DNA from: Paractinoplanes atraurantiacus
Lineage (GTDB): Bacteria; Actinomycetota; Actinomycetes; Mycobacteriales; Micromonosporaceae
Assembly: GCF_900215205.1 (NCBI RefSeq)
Contig: NZ_OBDY01000042.1
Coordinates: 1-64,000, forward strand
Reading direction: 5' to 3'
DNA length: 64,000 nt
The notes under the pieces are model-generated. The model saw only the letters and a list, made by a program, of their open reading frames with translations. It had not been told where the DNA came from and did not search any database. Positions 1 through 7,295 of this stretch are shown here, piece after piece. A program made the position numbers and the translations under genes. Positions within the stretch are counted from its first letter, which is position 1; each line of letters starts with the position of its first letter.

Positions 1-335
1 CACCTCCGGGCACCTGGCGGCCTACGCCGGCCTGGCCCCGGTCACCCGCCGCTCAGGCACCAGCATCCGCGGGGAACACCCGCCCAAGGGCGGCAACAAA
101 CAGCTCAAACGCGCGTTCTTCCTGTCCGCCTTCGCGGCCCTGTCCGACCCGCTCAGTCGGGCCTACTACGACCGCAAACGCGCTGAAGGCAAGAAGCACA
201 ACGCCGCCCTGATATGCCTTGCCCGCCGCCGCGTCGACGTCCTGCACGCGATGCTCCGCACCCAGACCCCCTACCAGCCCAAACCGGCAGAAAAACTCGC
301 CCTCGCCGCTTGACAGAACCCATAGGGACACCCCC
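1..335 (+). mobile_element. Right-hand part of an IS110-family insertion sequence
   Basis: The window opens inside an insertion sequence. It holds the 3' end of an IS110-type transposase, and about 20 bases after its stop the sequence becomes the inside of an unrelated esterase gene, so the element boundary lies near 315-340. IS110 elements usually lack long terminal inverted repeats, and none is visible here. The exact right end is therefore an estimate; the left part lies outside the window. Confidence 0.7.
2..313 (+). CDS. IS110 family transposase, C-terminal fragment (5' end outside window)
   Basis: An open frame from the window edge to a TGA at 311-313 gives 103 residues. It contains the typical IS110/IS116/IS902 C-terminal domain: a YAGLAP segment, then R-S-G-T-S-I-R-G and GGNKQLKRAFF, and a tail rich in basic residues (YYDRKRAEGKKH). 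In this family the C-terminal domain carries a serine and works with an N-terminal DEDD RuvC-like nuclease in site-specific insertion. The nuclease half would lie upstream of the window. The frame is intact as far as it is visible, so the element may be active. The gene ends just before the broken esterase at 336-614, which it probably disrupted. Confidence 0.85.
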   Translation, partial: TSGHLAAYAGLAPVTRRSGTSIRGEHPPKGGNKQLKRAFFLSAFAALSDPLSRAYYDRKRAEGKKHNAALICLARRRVDVLHAMLRTQTPYQPKPAEKLALAA

Positions 336-614
336 CGGCACGTCGGCTCGGCGCGCTTCAAGAAGCTGCTCGGCGTGATGGCCGCGGCCGCCGCCAACGG
401 CGTGCCGGTGATCGACTTGCACGCGCGGAGCGTCGCCCTCTACAACACGCTGAGACTGTGCCCCAACAACGGCGACTACGCGACGGGCGCGGTCGGCGCC
501 TTCTTCGGCAACGACCACACGCACTTCGAAGCCGCCGGCGCGAGGCAGATCGCCGGCCTCATCGCCACCGCCCCGCGCGAGCAGAACATCCCGCTCGCCG
601 TCCACCTCAGGTGA
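336..614 (+). pseudogene. SGNH/GDSL acetylesterase (rhamnogalacturonan acetylesterase-like), 3' remnant
   Basis: After the IS end, an open frame of about 90 codons continues to a TGA at 612-614. It has no plausible start or ribosome site of its own. It reads like the C-terminal third of a rhamnogalacturonan acetylesterase of the SGNH family: a GVPVIDLHARS strand-helix, then NDHTHFEAAGARQIA, which fits block V with the catalytic Asp and His (D-x-x-H) followed by GA. The GDS nucleophile block and the Gly and Asn oxyanion blocks are absent. I infer that the IS110 element inserted in or next to the gene and removed or separated its 5' part. The remnant cannot be catalytic. Confidence 0.7.
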
Positions 615-663
615 CGTCCGTTTTCTTCAAGACCTCAATTCCCTTCCGCCGTACGGTCGTCGC

Positions 664-1053
664 ATGGCACCCACTTTCAACGCGATCGGCCTGGCCGTGG
701 CCGACATGGCAACCTCCCTGGCCTTCTACCGCCGCCTGGGCCTCGAGTTCCCGCCCGGCGCCGAGAACGAACCGCACACCGAGGCGATCGTCGCCGGCGG
801 CATCCGCCTCATGTGGGACACCCACGCCGCCCTGCAGTCCTTCGACCCGGACTACCGCCCCGGCGAGCCCTCCGGCGGCTGGGCCTTCCTCTGCGCCGGC
901 CCGGCCGAGGTGGACAGCGTCCACGCCGACCTCGTCACCGCCGGCTACAAATCGGTCAAGGCGCCCTGGGACGCGCCCTGGGGCCAGCGTTATGCCCAGG
1001 TGGCCGACCCCGACGGCAACGTGGTGGACCTTTTCGCCGAGTCATCGCAGTAG
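664..1053 (+). CDS. VOC (glyoxalase/bleomycin resistance) family protein
   Basis: A protein of 129 residues, the usual length for one vicinal-oxygen-chelate domain with two beta-alpha-beta-beta-beta modules. Module one starts FNAIGLAVADMATSLAFYRRLGLEF, typical of the family. Module two ends VADPDGNVVDLFA, which carries the conserved DPDGN turn and the acidic strand. VOC members bind a metal and act as lyases, dioxygenases or drug-binding proteins; the substrate cannot be told from sequence. There is no Shine-Dalgarno site. A TACGGT hexamer lies 6 nt before the ATG, suggesting leaderless translation. The last 12 bases overlap tail to tail with the AraC-type gene on the other strand. Confidence 0.85.
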   Translation: MAPTFNAIGLAVADMATSLAFYRRLGLEFPPGAENEPHTEAIVAGGIRLMWDTHAALQSFDPDYRPGEPSGGWAFLCAGPAEVDSVHADLVTAGYKSVKAPWDAPWGQRYAQVADPDGNVVDLFAESSQ

Positions 1054-1707
1054 CTCCCCGAGCGGCACGCCGGCCATCGCCCGCACCTCACGCGCCAGAT
1101 GGGCCTGGTCGGCGTACCCCGCGTCGGCCGCCACCACCGCGAACGGCGACCCACCCCGGGCCAGCGCCACCGCCCGCTGGAGCCGGAAGACCCGGTGCAG
1201 CGTCTTCGGCCCGTACCCGAAAGCGTTGTTGCTCCGCCGCTGGAGCTGGCGCGCGCTGAGCCCGCACCGCTCGGCCACCACCCCCACCGGCAGACCCGCC
1301 CGCGCCGCCCCGGCCACCGCCACCATCACCCGGTCGGCACCCTGCCACCGCCGCCGGGCGGCCGCCGTCAGCGCGGCCAGCGGATCGCCGGCCTCGGCGA
1401 TCGCCCGCACCTCGGCCTCCGGCCACAGCGCTTCGAGGGGCACCTGCCGATCGACGACCTCACACGCCGGCAGCCCCAGAACCATCGCTCCGGTGCCCGC
1501 CCCGAACCGCAACGCGACATGCCGCCGCCCCACCACAGGCTCCCCCACCTGCGCGGTCGTGTCCGGCCCGGCGACGAACACGGTCCCCTCCCGCCAGATC
1601 AGGTCGAGACACCCGTCGGGCAGGATCCGCGTGGGCCCGTCGCGCGCCTCCGTCACACTGCGCCAGGCGACGACGTACGGCAGCTCGGATCTCCATTCCT
1701 CGTACAT
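1042..1707 (-). CDS. AraC family transcriptional regulator with DUF6597-type N-terminal domain
   Basis: A protein of 221 residues. The N-terminal half contains a RILPDGCLDLIW segment, a hallmark of the DUF6597 ligand-binding region, and the C-terminal half is an AraC/XylS double helix-turn-helix (GVVAERCGLSARQLQRR, then AADAGYADQAHLAREVRAMAG). The frame stays open further upstream, but the ATG at 1707 is preceded by a good GGGAGGG ribosome site and begins the conserved MYEEWRSELPY start, so I chose it. Proteins of this type often regulate an adjacent small enzyme; the converging VOC gene is the obvious candidate, but this is only an inference. Confidence 0.8.
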   Translation of the reverse strand: MYEEWRSELPYVVAWRSVTEARDGPTRILPDGCLDLIWREGTVFVAGPDTTAQVGEPVVGRRHVALRFGAGTGAMVLGLPACEVVDRQVPLEALWPEAEVRAIAEAGDPLAALTAAARRRWQGADRVMVAVAGAARAGLPVGVVAERCGLSARQLQRRSNNAFGYGPKTLHRVFRLQRAVALARGGSPFAVVAADAGYADQAHLAREVRAMAGVPLGELLR

Positions 1708-1738
1708 GACCCGACCCTCCCACGGGGGTACGACAAAG

Positions 1739-1999
1739 TTATTCGATCTCGTTCCCCCGCTGGTCGAGCTTGTGCGACTCCCAGTATTTGTCCCACTCGT
1801 CACCCACGTGCCGGGGCTCCTTGCCCTGCGGGAACCGCACATACCCCTCGGGCACCGGATCACCGTCGGGCACGCAGGCCCGGCCGGTGAGGCTGTCCAC
1901 GGCGGCCACCGGGTACTCCCCCGAGCTGCAGATCGCCTCCTCGAACGAGCATCCCGCCACGCCGGACAGCAGAAGAGCCACCACCAGGAACCGTCTCAT
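1739..1999 (-). CDS. SCO0607 family lipoprotein
   Basis: A protein of 86 residues that starts with two arginines, a hydrophobic stretch and the lipobox VAGC, so it should be lipidated and anchored on the outer face of the membrane. The mature part has the pattern CSFEEAICSSGEYPV...ACVPDG...GYVRFPQGK...HVGDEWDKYW, which I recognise from a small actinobacterial lipoprotein family of unknown function. The four cysteines of the mature part (the lipidated one included) are kept. The frame is open further upstream, but only the Met at 1999 places the signal peptide correctly. It lies just upstream of the AraC gene on the same strand. No function is known. Confidence 0.8.
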   Translation of the reverse strand: MRRFLVVALLLSGVAGCSFEEAICSSGEYPVAAVDSLTGRACVPDGDPVPEGYVRFPQGKEPRHVGDEWDKYWESHKLDQRGNEIE

Positions 2000-2067
2000 G
2001 CCGTGAAGTCTTGTCGCCCATGGAAAATCGTGCATGGGTACGGGTACTCAACCGCTAGGGTGCCGGC

Positions 2068-2901
2068 ATGGTCGAGCAGTTCATCGCCTCCGGGCCGTTG
2101 CGGATCTGGACCGAGCGGACCGGGGATCCCGGTCTTCCGGCCGTTCTCATGGTCATGGGGTCGGCCGCTCAGGGCATCAGCTGCCCCGACGAGCTGGTCG
2201 GCCGGCTCGTCGAGCGCGGGGTCCAGGTCATCCGGTTCGATCATCGGGACACCGGGCGGTCCAGCGTGATCGACTTCGACGCCCACCCGTACACGATCAG
2301 CGACATGGCCCGCGACTGCCTGGCCGTGCTGGACGGCCTCGGGCTCCGCACGGCGCACGTGGCCGGGGCCTCCCTGGGCGGCATGATCGCGCAGTGGCTC
2401 GGCGTGCACGCGCCCGACCGGGTCCGGTCCCTGACGATCATGTCGAGCTCGCCGATGAACCACGATCCTCGGAAACCGACTGATGATCTGCCGCCGCCGA
2501 CCGCCGAATTCCTCGCGCACCAGGCCCTCGGGCTGCCCCCGGGTGTGGAGTCCGATGTTGCTTTGTTCCGGGTCTTCAACGGGCCGGTCCGGCCGTTCGA
2601 CGAGGCGGCCGCGCGGGCCATGCTGGAGCTGGCGCTGTCGCGGGCGGTCGACCCGAAGGCCGCCGCCAACCACCACCGGGCCGTGTGGCGGGACGATCCG
2701 AGCCTGCTCGCCCCGCTGTCGTCGATCACCGCGCCCACCTCGGTCGTGCACGGCGACCAGGACCCGATCTATCCGCTCGGCCACGGCCGGTCCGTGGCCG
2801 CCGCCATCCCGGGCGCGACATTGCACGTCGTGCCCGGGATGGGCCATGTGCTGACCTCGCCGGGGCTGCCCGAGGAGGTCGCCGACCTCATCCGCCTGTA
2901 G
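2068..2901 (+). CDS. Alpha/beta fold hydrolase
   Basis: A protein of 277 residues with a complete alpha/beta-hydrolase layout. The oxyanion strand is VLMVMGSAAQG, a FDHRDTGRSS segment follows, and the nucleophile elbow is GASLGG (Ser in the Gly-x-Ser-x-Gly motif). The late Asp lies in VVHGDQDPIYP and the His in GMGHVL. The overall style resembles the RdmC/aclacinomycin methylesterase group, but the substrate is unknown. A TAGGGT hexamer is 6 nt before the ATG with no Shine-Dalgarno site, so the transcript is probably leaderless. It converges with the amine-oxidase-like gene with only 5 bases between stops. Confidence 0.85.
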   Translation: MVEQFIASGPLRIWTERTGDPGLPAVLMVMGSAAQGISCPDELVGRLVERGVQVIRFDHRDTGRSSVIDFDAHPYTISDMARDCLAVLDGLGLRTAHVAGASLGGMIAQWLGVHAPDRVRSLTIMSSSPMNHDPRKPTDDLPPPTAEFLAHQALGLPPGVESDVALFRVFNGPVRPFDEAAARAMLELALSRAVDPKAAANHHRAVWRDDPSLLAPLSSITAPTSVVHGDQDPIYPLGHGRSVAAAIPGATLHVVPGMGHVLTSPGLPEEVADLIRL

Positions 2902-2906
2902 GAAGA

Positions 2907-4466
2907 TCAGGTCCAGTTGAGCGGGCGGAGCTCGGGGCCGACGATGTGGCCGATGTGCGGGTCGGGGTGCTGCTGGTCGTGCATGAAGTGGCCGGCGTAC
3001 CAGATCACGACGTCGGTGCCGTCGATGCTCTCGCCGTTGACGTACTTGCTGATCTTGGTTTGGGTGTCGGACGGGGAGCCGCCGACGCCGCCGTAACCGT
3101 CGTCGATCTCGTCGCCGTGGTAGCGCAGGAACCACATGTCGGCCACGCCGTACGAGTCGGCCGTGCCGTCGGTCAGCCCGGGCACGATCGTGTAGCCGCG
3201 GTTGGTGTCCCTGTCCCGCACCCGCCACGGCCGGGCCGGGGTGCCGCGTTTGACGGCGCCCTCGCGCAGGCGGCGGACCCACGGCGGCTGGTTGGGCACG
3301 AGCGGGACCCGGCGCTCGACGACGTCCCGGCCCGCGCCCTCGATGTCGAAGTCGAGCCGCCAGTAGACGTGGTGCTGGTGCCGCATGCACGTGCGCGGGT
3401 TGCGGGTGCCGGCGAAGCCGAACCGGGGCTTGATGACGCCGTCGTCGCGCAGCTGCCACTCGGAGACGTAGCGGTACCAGCCCGCCTGGACCTCGCTGAC
3501 GATCCGCAGTTCCCCGTCGGCGTAGCGCAACGCCACGCCCTGGAAGTTGCCGGCGTCGGTGCCCGACTCGAGGATCGTGGCCGGCTGCTGGCTGCACACC
3601 CGCCAGCCGTTGCCGACCGGGTCGCTCCCGACGGCCTGGAACGGGGTCTCCTCGTTCTGCCAGTCGCGATAGGTGACGCCGTCGTCGTACAGGACGTTCA
3701 GGACCGGCACGTGGGCCCGGTAGAGCACCAGCCGGCCGCGGTATCTGACCATCCGCAGCTCGACCCCGGAGCCTTTGCCGTACGTCGTGGGCTCGGAGTC
3801 CCGCGGCCGGACGACCATGAAGCTCCACAGCTCGGTGCCGTTGCGGACCACCCGCACGTTCACCCGGCTCGGGCCGCCGGCGCTGGGCTCGCTCTCCACA
3901 GGGATCGGCAGCGTCGACTCGCAGTCGTGGTTGCTGTGCCGGTCCACACCCTCGGGCGACCAGTCGACCTTGCGGTCGGCCGGGTCGATCGCCACGATCC
4001 GATGCTTGGGGCTGCCGGTGGCCCGGTAGATGCCCAGAGTGATCCGGCGCTGGACGGTGCCGTCCTCACGCTCGACGTTGGCCAGTGGCGGCATCGGCTG
4101 GTAGATGAGGCCCTCGGAGAAGCCGGGGTCGGCCCGCAGGATCGCCGCCGCCTCACGCAGCTCCACGGCCGAGGGAAGCGGCACGTGAGCGCTCGGCCGG
4201 GCCCGGAACTCACCGGGACGGCCGGTGTCGCCGAACACCTCGACCGCCTGCCCGGACTGGGTCGCATAGAGCAGCGCCCGGTAGGCGCCCTTCTGCTCGC
4301 CCTCGCGGCTGTCCCACTGCGGCGGACTGCCGATCACCATCTCCGGTTTGGCCACGCCCAGAAGGGCTGACACCTCCGAGTCGGCCAGCGCGGCCGATAC
4401 CAGTTGATCGGTGGTCAGCGCGGGCTCCGCGACGGGCTCGAGCAGCACCTCAGTCGTGTCCGGCAT
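2907..4466 (-). CDS. Copper amine oxidase-like protein without the canonical TPQ motif
   Basis: A protein of 519 residues. The C-terminal half follows the copper amine oxidase catalytic fold: a VLYRAHVPVLNVLYDD strand, a GWYRYVSEWQL strand, an H-Q-H pair (about residues 363-365) matching the HxH copper ligands, and a VVIWYAGHFMH segment where the third copper histidine normally sits, ending in PLNW. Active enzymes make topaquinone from the Tyr of an N-Y-[DE] motif. Here the aligned position reads W-Y-R (Tyr about 331), so Asn and the acidic residue are lost, and the stretch between this Tyr and HxH is much shorter than usual. It may be a non-amine-oxidase relative. The start at 4466 was chosen for its GGAGGA ribosome site. 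No signal peptide is seen. Confidence 0.7.
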   Translation of the reverse strand: MPDTTEVLLEPVAEPALTTDQLVSAALADSEVSALLGVAKPEMVIGSPPQWDSREGEQKGAYRALLYATQSGQAVEVFGDTGRPGEFRARPSAHVPLPSAVELREAAAILRADPGFSEGLIYQPMPPLANVEREDGTVQRRITLGIYRATGSPKHRIVAIDPADRKVDWSPEGVDRHSNHDCESTLPIPVESEPSAGGPSRVNVRVVRNGTELWSFMVVRPRDSEPTTYGKGSGVELRMVRYRGRLVLYRAHVPVLNVLYDDGVTYRDWQNEETPFQAVGSDPVGNGWRVCSQQPATILESGTDAGNFQGVALRYADGELRIVSEVQAGWYRYVSEWQLRDDGVIKPRFGFAGTRNPRTCMRHQHHVYWRLDFDIEGAGRDVVERRVPLVPNQPPWVRRLREGAVKRGTPARPWRVRDRDTNRGYTIVPGLTDGTADSYGVADMWFLRYHGDEIDDGYGGVGGSPSDTQTKISKYVNGESIDGTDVVIWYAGHFMHDQQHPDPHIGHIVGPELRPLNWT

Positions 4467-4582
4467 GTCTCCTCCCGGGGTCGTCTCCGCCGAGCGTAGG
4501 ACGGTCGCCGGGCCGCCCACCGGCTCCGTCCTTGACCCGACAACGCCTAAGCTCACGATCAGCAGAACGGGGGACGGAGAGC

Positions 4583-7285
4583 ATGAGCGAGCAGGCGCTG
4601 TACGGCCGTGAGGCCGAGCTTCGGCTTCTGGACGGCCTGGTCCGGGATGACCCCGGCCGGGGCAGCGCGCTCGTGGTCCGCGGCGAGGCCGGCATCGGCA
4701 AGTCGGCGCTGCTGGCCGCGGCCCGCCGGGCCGCCGTCGCCGAGGGCCTGCTCGTCCTGTCGGTCACCGGCGTCGAGGCCGAGTCACGGCTGCCGTTCGC
4801 CGGCCTGCACCACCTGCTGCGGCCCGTCCTGGGCCGCGCCGAGTCGCTGCCCGCCCCGCAGCGCGACGCCATGCTGGCCGCGTTCGGGATGACCGCCGGG
4901 GCGACCCCGGATCTGTTTCTGGTGGCCCTCGCCGCGCTGAACATTCTGGGCGACACCGACCGGAAAGCCCTGCTGCTCGTGGAGGACGCCCACTGGCTCG
5001 ACGAGGCCAGCGCCGAGGTCCTCGGCTTCGTGGCCCGGCGCCTCGACGCCGACCCGATCCTGCTGCTGGCCGCGGTGCGCGACGGTTTCCCCTCCGCCTT
5101 CGGGGCCGGGCTGCCGGTGCTGCGCCTGGAACGGCTCGGCGACCAGGCGGCCGCGGCGCTGCTCGACGCCCGGGCCGGCGGGCTGGCGCCGGGTGCCCGG
5201 CGCCAGGTGCTCGAGGAGGCCGCCGGCAATCCGCTGGCCCTGGTCGAGCTGGCCGCCGCGCCCGCGACCGGGACGTTGCGCCCGCTCAGCGACCGTTTGG
5301 AGGAGGCGTTCGCGGCCCGGGTGGCCCGGCTGCCGGCCGCCACGCGGCGCCTGCTGCTGGTGGCCGCGCTCAACGACGGCGACGCCCTGTCCGAGACGCT
5401 CGCCGCCGCTTCGGGCGAGGCGGCCGATCTCGCTCCGGCCGTGGAGGCGTTCCTGCTGGAGGCGGACGAGACGCGGATCCGCTTCCGGCACCCGCTGATG
5501 CGCTCGGCCATCCACCAGCGGGCCGGTCTGGCCGAGCGGCACGCCGCGCACGCCGCCCTGGCCCGGGTGCTGGCCGACCAGCCCGGCCGGGCCATCTGGC
5601 ACCGGGCGGCGGCGCTGACCGAGCCGGACGAGAGCGTGGCCGCGGGCCTGGAGGAGACGGCCGCGCTGTCGCGCCGGCGCGGCGCGGCGACGGCCGCGCT
5701 GTCGGCCCTGCAACGGGCCGCCCAGCTCACCGCCGATCCGGCCCGCCGGGCCGAGCGGCTGCTGCGCGCGGCCGAGGCGGCGGTCGAGCTCGGCCGCCAC
5801 GACGTGGTGACCAGCCTGGTCGAGCAGGCCCGGACGGCCGAGCTGTCGGCGCGCCAGCGCGGCCAGCTGCTGTGGATCGAGGCGAGTTTCGGCGGCGGCC
5901 TGCGCGAGGAGCACCGGCGGCCGGAGGCGATCGCGGCCGCGGCCGAGCGGGTGGCCGCGGACGGTCATGGCGATGTCGCGTTGCGGCTGCTCAACGGGGC
6001 CGCCCTGCGCTCGTTCTGGACGGAGGCCGACCCTTCGGCCCGGCACCGCATCGTCGACGTGGCCGAGGCGCTCCCGGTCGCCGCCGGCGATCCCGACCTG
6101 CTGGCGATCCTGGCCTTCGCGGCGCCCATCGAGCGGGGCGCCACGGTCATCGCCAGCCTGCGGCGCAGCGCCGAGCGCTCCGGCGGTGATCCGGAGGCGG
6201 TGCGGCTGGTCGGCTCGGCGGCGATCCTGGTCGGCGCCTTCGGCCTGGCCCAGTCCTGCTCGGCGGCCGCCCTGCCGGCGCTGCGGTCGCAGGGCCGGCT
6301 CGGCCTGCTGGCCCGGGCCCTGGGCGCGCTGGCCTGGAGCGCCGCCCACCTGGCCGACCTGGACGCGGGCATCCCGGCCGCCGAGGAGTGCGCCGCGCTG
6401 GCCGCCGAGACGTCCCAGCCCCTGTTCGTCGGCATCGGCCGGTCGACCGCGGCGGTGCTGGCCGCGCTGCGCGGCGACGAGGAGGCCGCGCGGAGCTTCG
6501 CCACCGTGGCCGAGCAGGGCGCCCTCTCCGGCGGGGTCCGGCCGGTGCTGGCCACGGCCCGGCTCGCCCGAGGGCTGGCCGCGCTCGGCGCGGGGCGCTA
6601 CGCCGAGGCGTACGAGCATCTCCAGCGCATGCACGACCCGTCCGATCCCGCCTTCCATCCGGCGCTGCGATGCTTCTCCCTGGCCGACCTGGCCGACGCC
6701 GCAGTGCACAGTGGACACGCTGAGGAGGCGGCGGGGATCGTCGCCGAGATCGAGGAGTTCGGCCGGCAGACCCCGTCGCCGGCGCTGCACGGCGGCCTCC
6801 GGCACGCCCGGGCCGTTCTCGCCGGCGACGACCGGGCCGAGGAGCTGTTCCGGGCGGCTCTCGACACAGCACCGTTCGCCCGGGCCAGGGTCCAATTGGC
6901 GTACGGGCGATGGCTGCGCCGCCAGCGCCGGATCGCCGACTCCCGCGGCCCGTTGCGGGCCGCCCGCGACACCTTCGACAGCCTCGGCGTCACCCCGTGG
7001 GGCGAGCAGGCCCGGCAGGAGCTGCGCGCCTCGGGCGAGACGAGCCGGCGCCGCACGGTCGAGCCGCACGAGCGGCTCACCGCCCAGGAGCTCCAGATCG
7101 CCCAGATGGCCGCGGACGGCATGACGAACCGGGAGATCGGCGAACGGCTGTACCTGTCACATCGTACGGTCAGCTCGCATTTGCACCGGATCTTCCCGAA
7201 GTTGGAGATCACCTCCCGGGCGCAGCTGGGCGCACACGTGCGCAACCGTCATGTGACGCTCGCGAGCGGTGCCGGCGGGGCCTAG
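4583..7285 (+). CDS. LAL-type (MalT-like) LuxR family ATPase regulator
   Basis: A protein of 900 residues, the usual LAL size. The N-terminus is a STAND-type ATPase: YGREAELRLLDGL, Walker A GEAGIGKSALL with Lys at residue 40, and Walker B LLLVEDAHWLDEAS. A long helical, TPR-like middle follows, rich in Ala, Leu and Arg. The last 60 residues are a LuxR/GerE helix-turn-helix (LTAQELQIAQMAADGMTNREIGERLYLSHRTVSSHLHRI...). Such proteins bind ATP and an inducer and activate nearby genes, often in secondary metabolism or sugar use. The ATG at 4583 has a GGGGGACGGAGA ribosome site. It ends 10 bases before the AfsR-like gene, so both may be co-transcribed. Confidence 0.88.
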   Translation: MSEQALYGREAELRLLDGLVRDDPGRGSALVVRGEAGIGKSALLAAARRAAVAEGLLVLSVTGVEAESRLPFAGLHHLLRPVLGRAESLPAPQRDAMLAAFGMTAGATPDLFLVALAALNILGDTDRKALLLVEDAHWLDEASAEVLGFVARRLDADPILLLAAVRDGFPSAFGAGLPVLRLERLGDQAAAALLDARAGGLAPGARRQVLEEAAGNPLALVELAAAPATGTLRPLSDRLEEAFAARVARLPAATRRLLLVAALNDGDALSETLAAASGEAADLAPAVEAFLLEADETRIRFRHPLMRSAIHQRAGLAERHAAHAALARVLADQPGRAIWHRAAALTEPDESVAAGLEETAALSRRRGAATAALSALQRAAQLTADPARRAERLLRAAEAAVELGRHDVVTSLVEQARTAELSARQRGQLLWIEASFGGGLREEHRRPEAIAAAAERVAADGHGDVALRLLNGAALRSFWTEADPSARHRIVDVAEALPVAAGDPDLLAILAFAAPIERGATVIASLRRSAERSGGDPEAVRLVGSAAILVGAFGLAQSCSAAALPALRSQGRLGLLARALGALAWSAAHLADLDAGIPAAEECAALAAETSQPLFVGIGRSTAAVLAALRGDEEAARSFATVAEQGALSGGVRPVLATARLARGLAALGAGRYAEAYEHLQRMHDPSDPAFHPALRCFSLADLADAAVHSGHAEEAAGIVAEIEEFGRQTPSPALHGGLRHARAVLAGDDRAEELFRAALDTAPFARARVQLAYGRWLRRQRRIADSRGPLRAARDTFDSLGVTPWGEQARQELRASGETSRRRTVEPHERLTAQELQIAQMAADGMTNREIGERLYLSHRTVSSHLHRIFPKLEITSRAQLGAHVRNRHVTLASGAGGA

Positions 7286-7295
7286 CGTCCCGTTC

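Noticed and set aside
458..2269. Long plus-strand open frame of about 600 codons across several genes
   Set aside because: It is extremely rich in Pro, Arg, Ser and Thr, has no domain resemblance and overlaps clear genes on both strands. It is a GC-skew shadow.
2907..4466. G-N-F-Q segment of the amine-oxidase-like protein as a changed cofactor motif
   Set aside because: The neighbouring strand GWYRYVSEW aligns better with the N-Y-D-Y-I-F-D-W strand of known enzymes, so the cofactor position is the Tyr of WYR, not the Phe of GNFQ.
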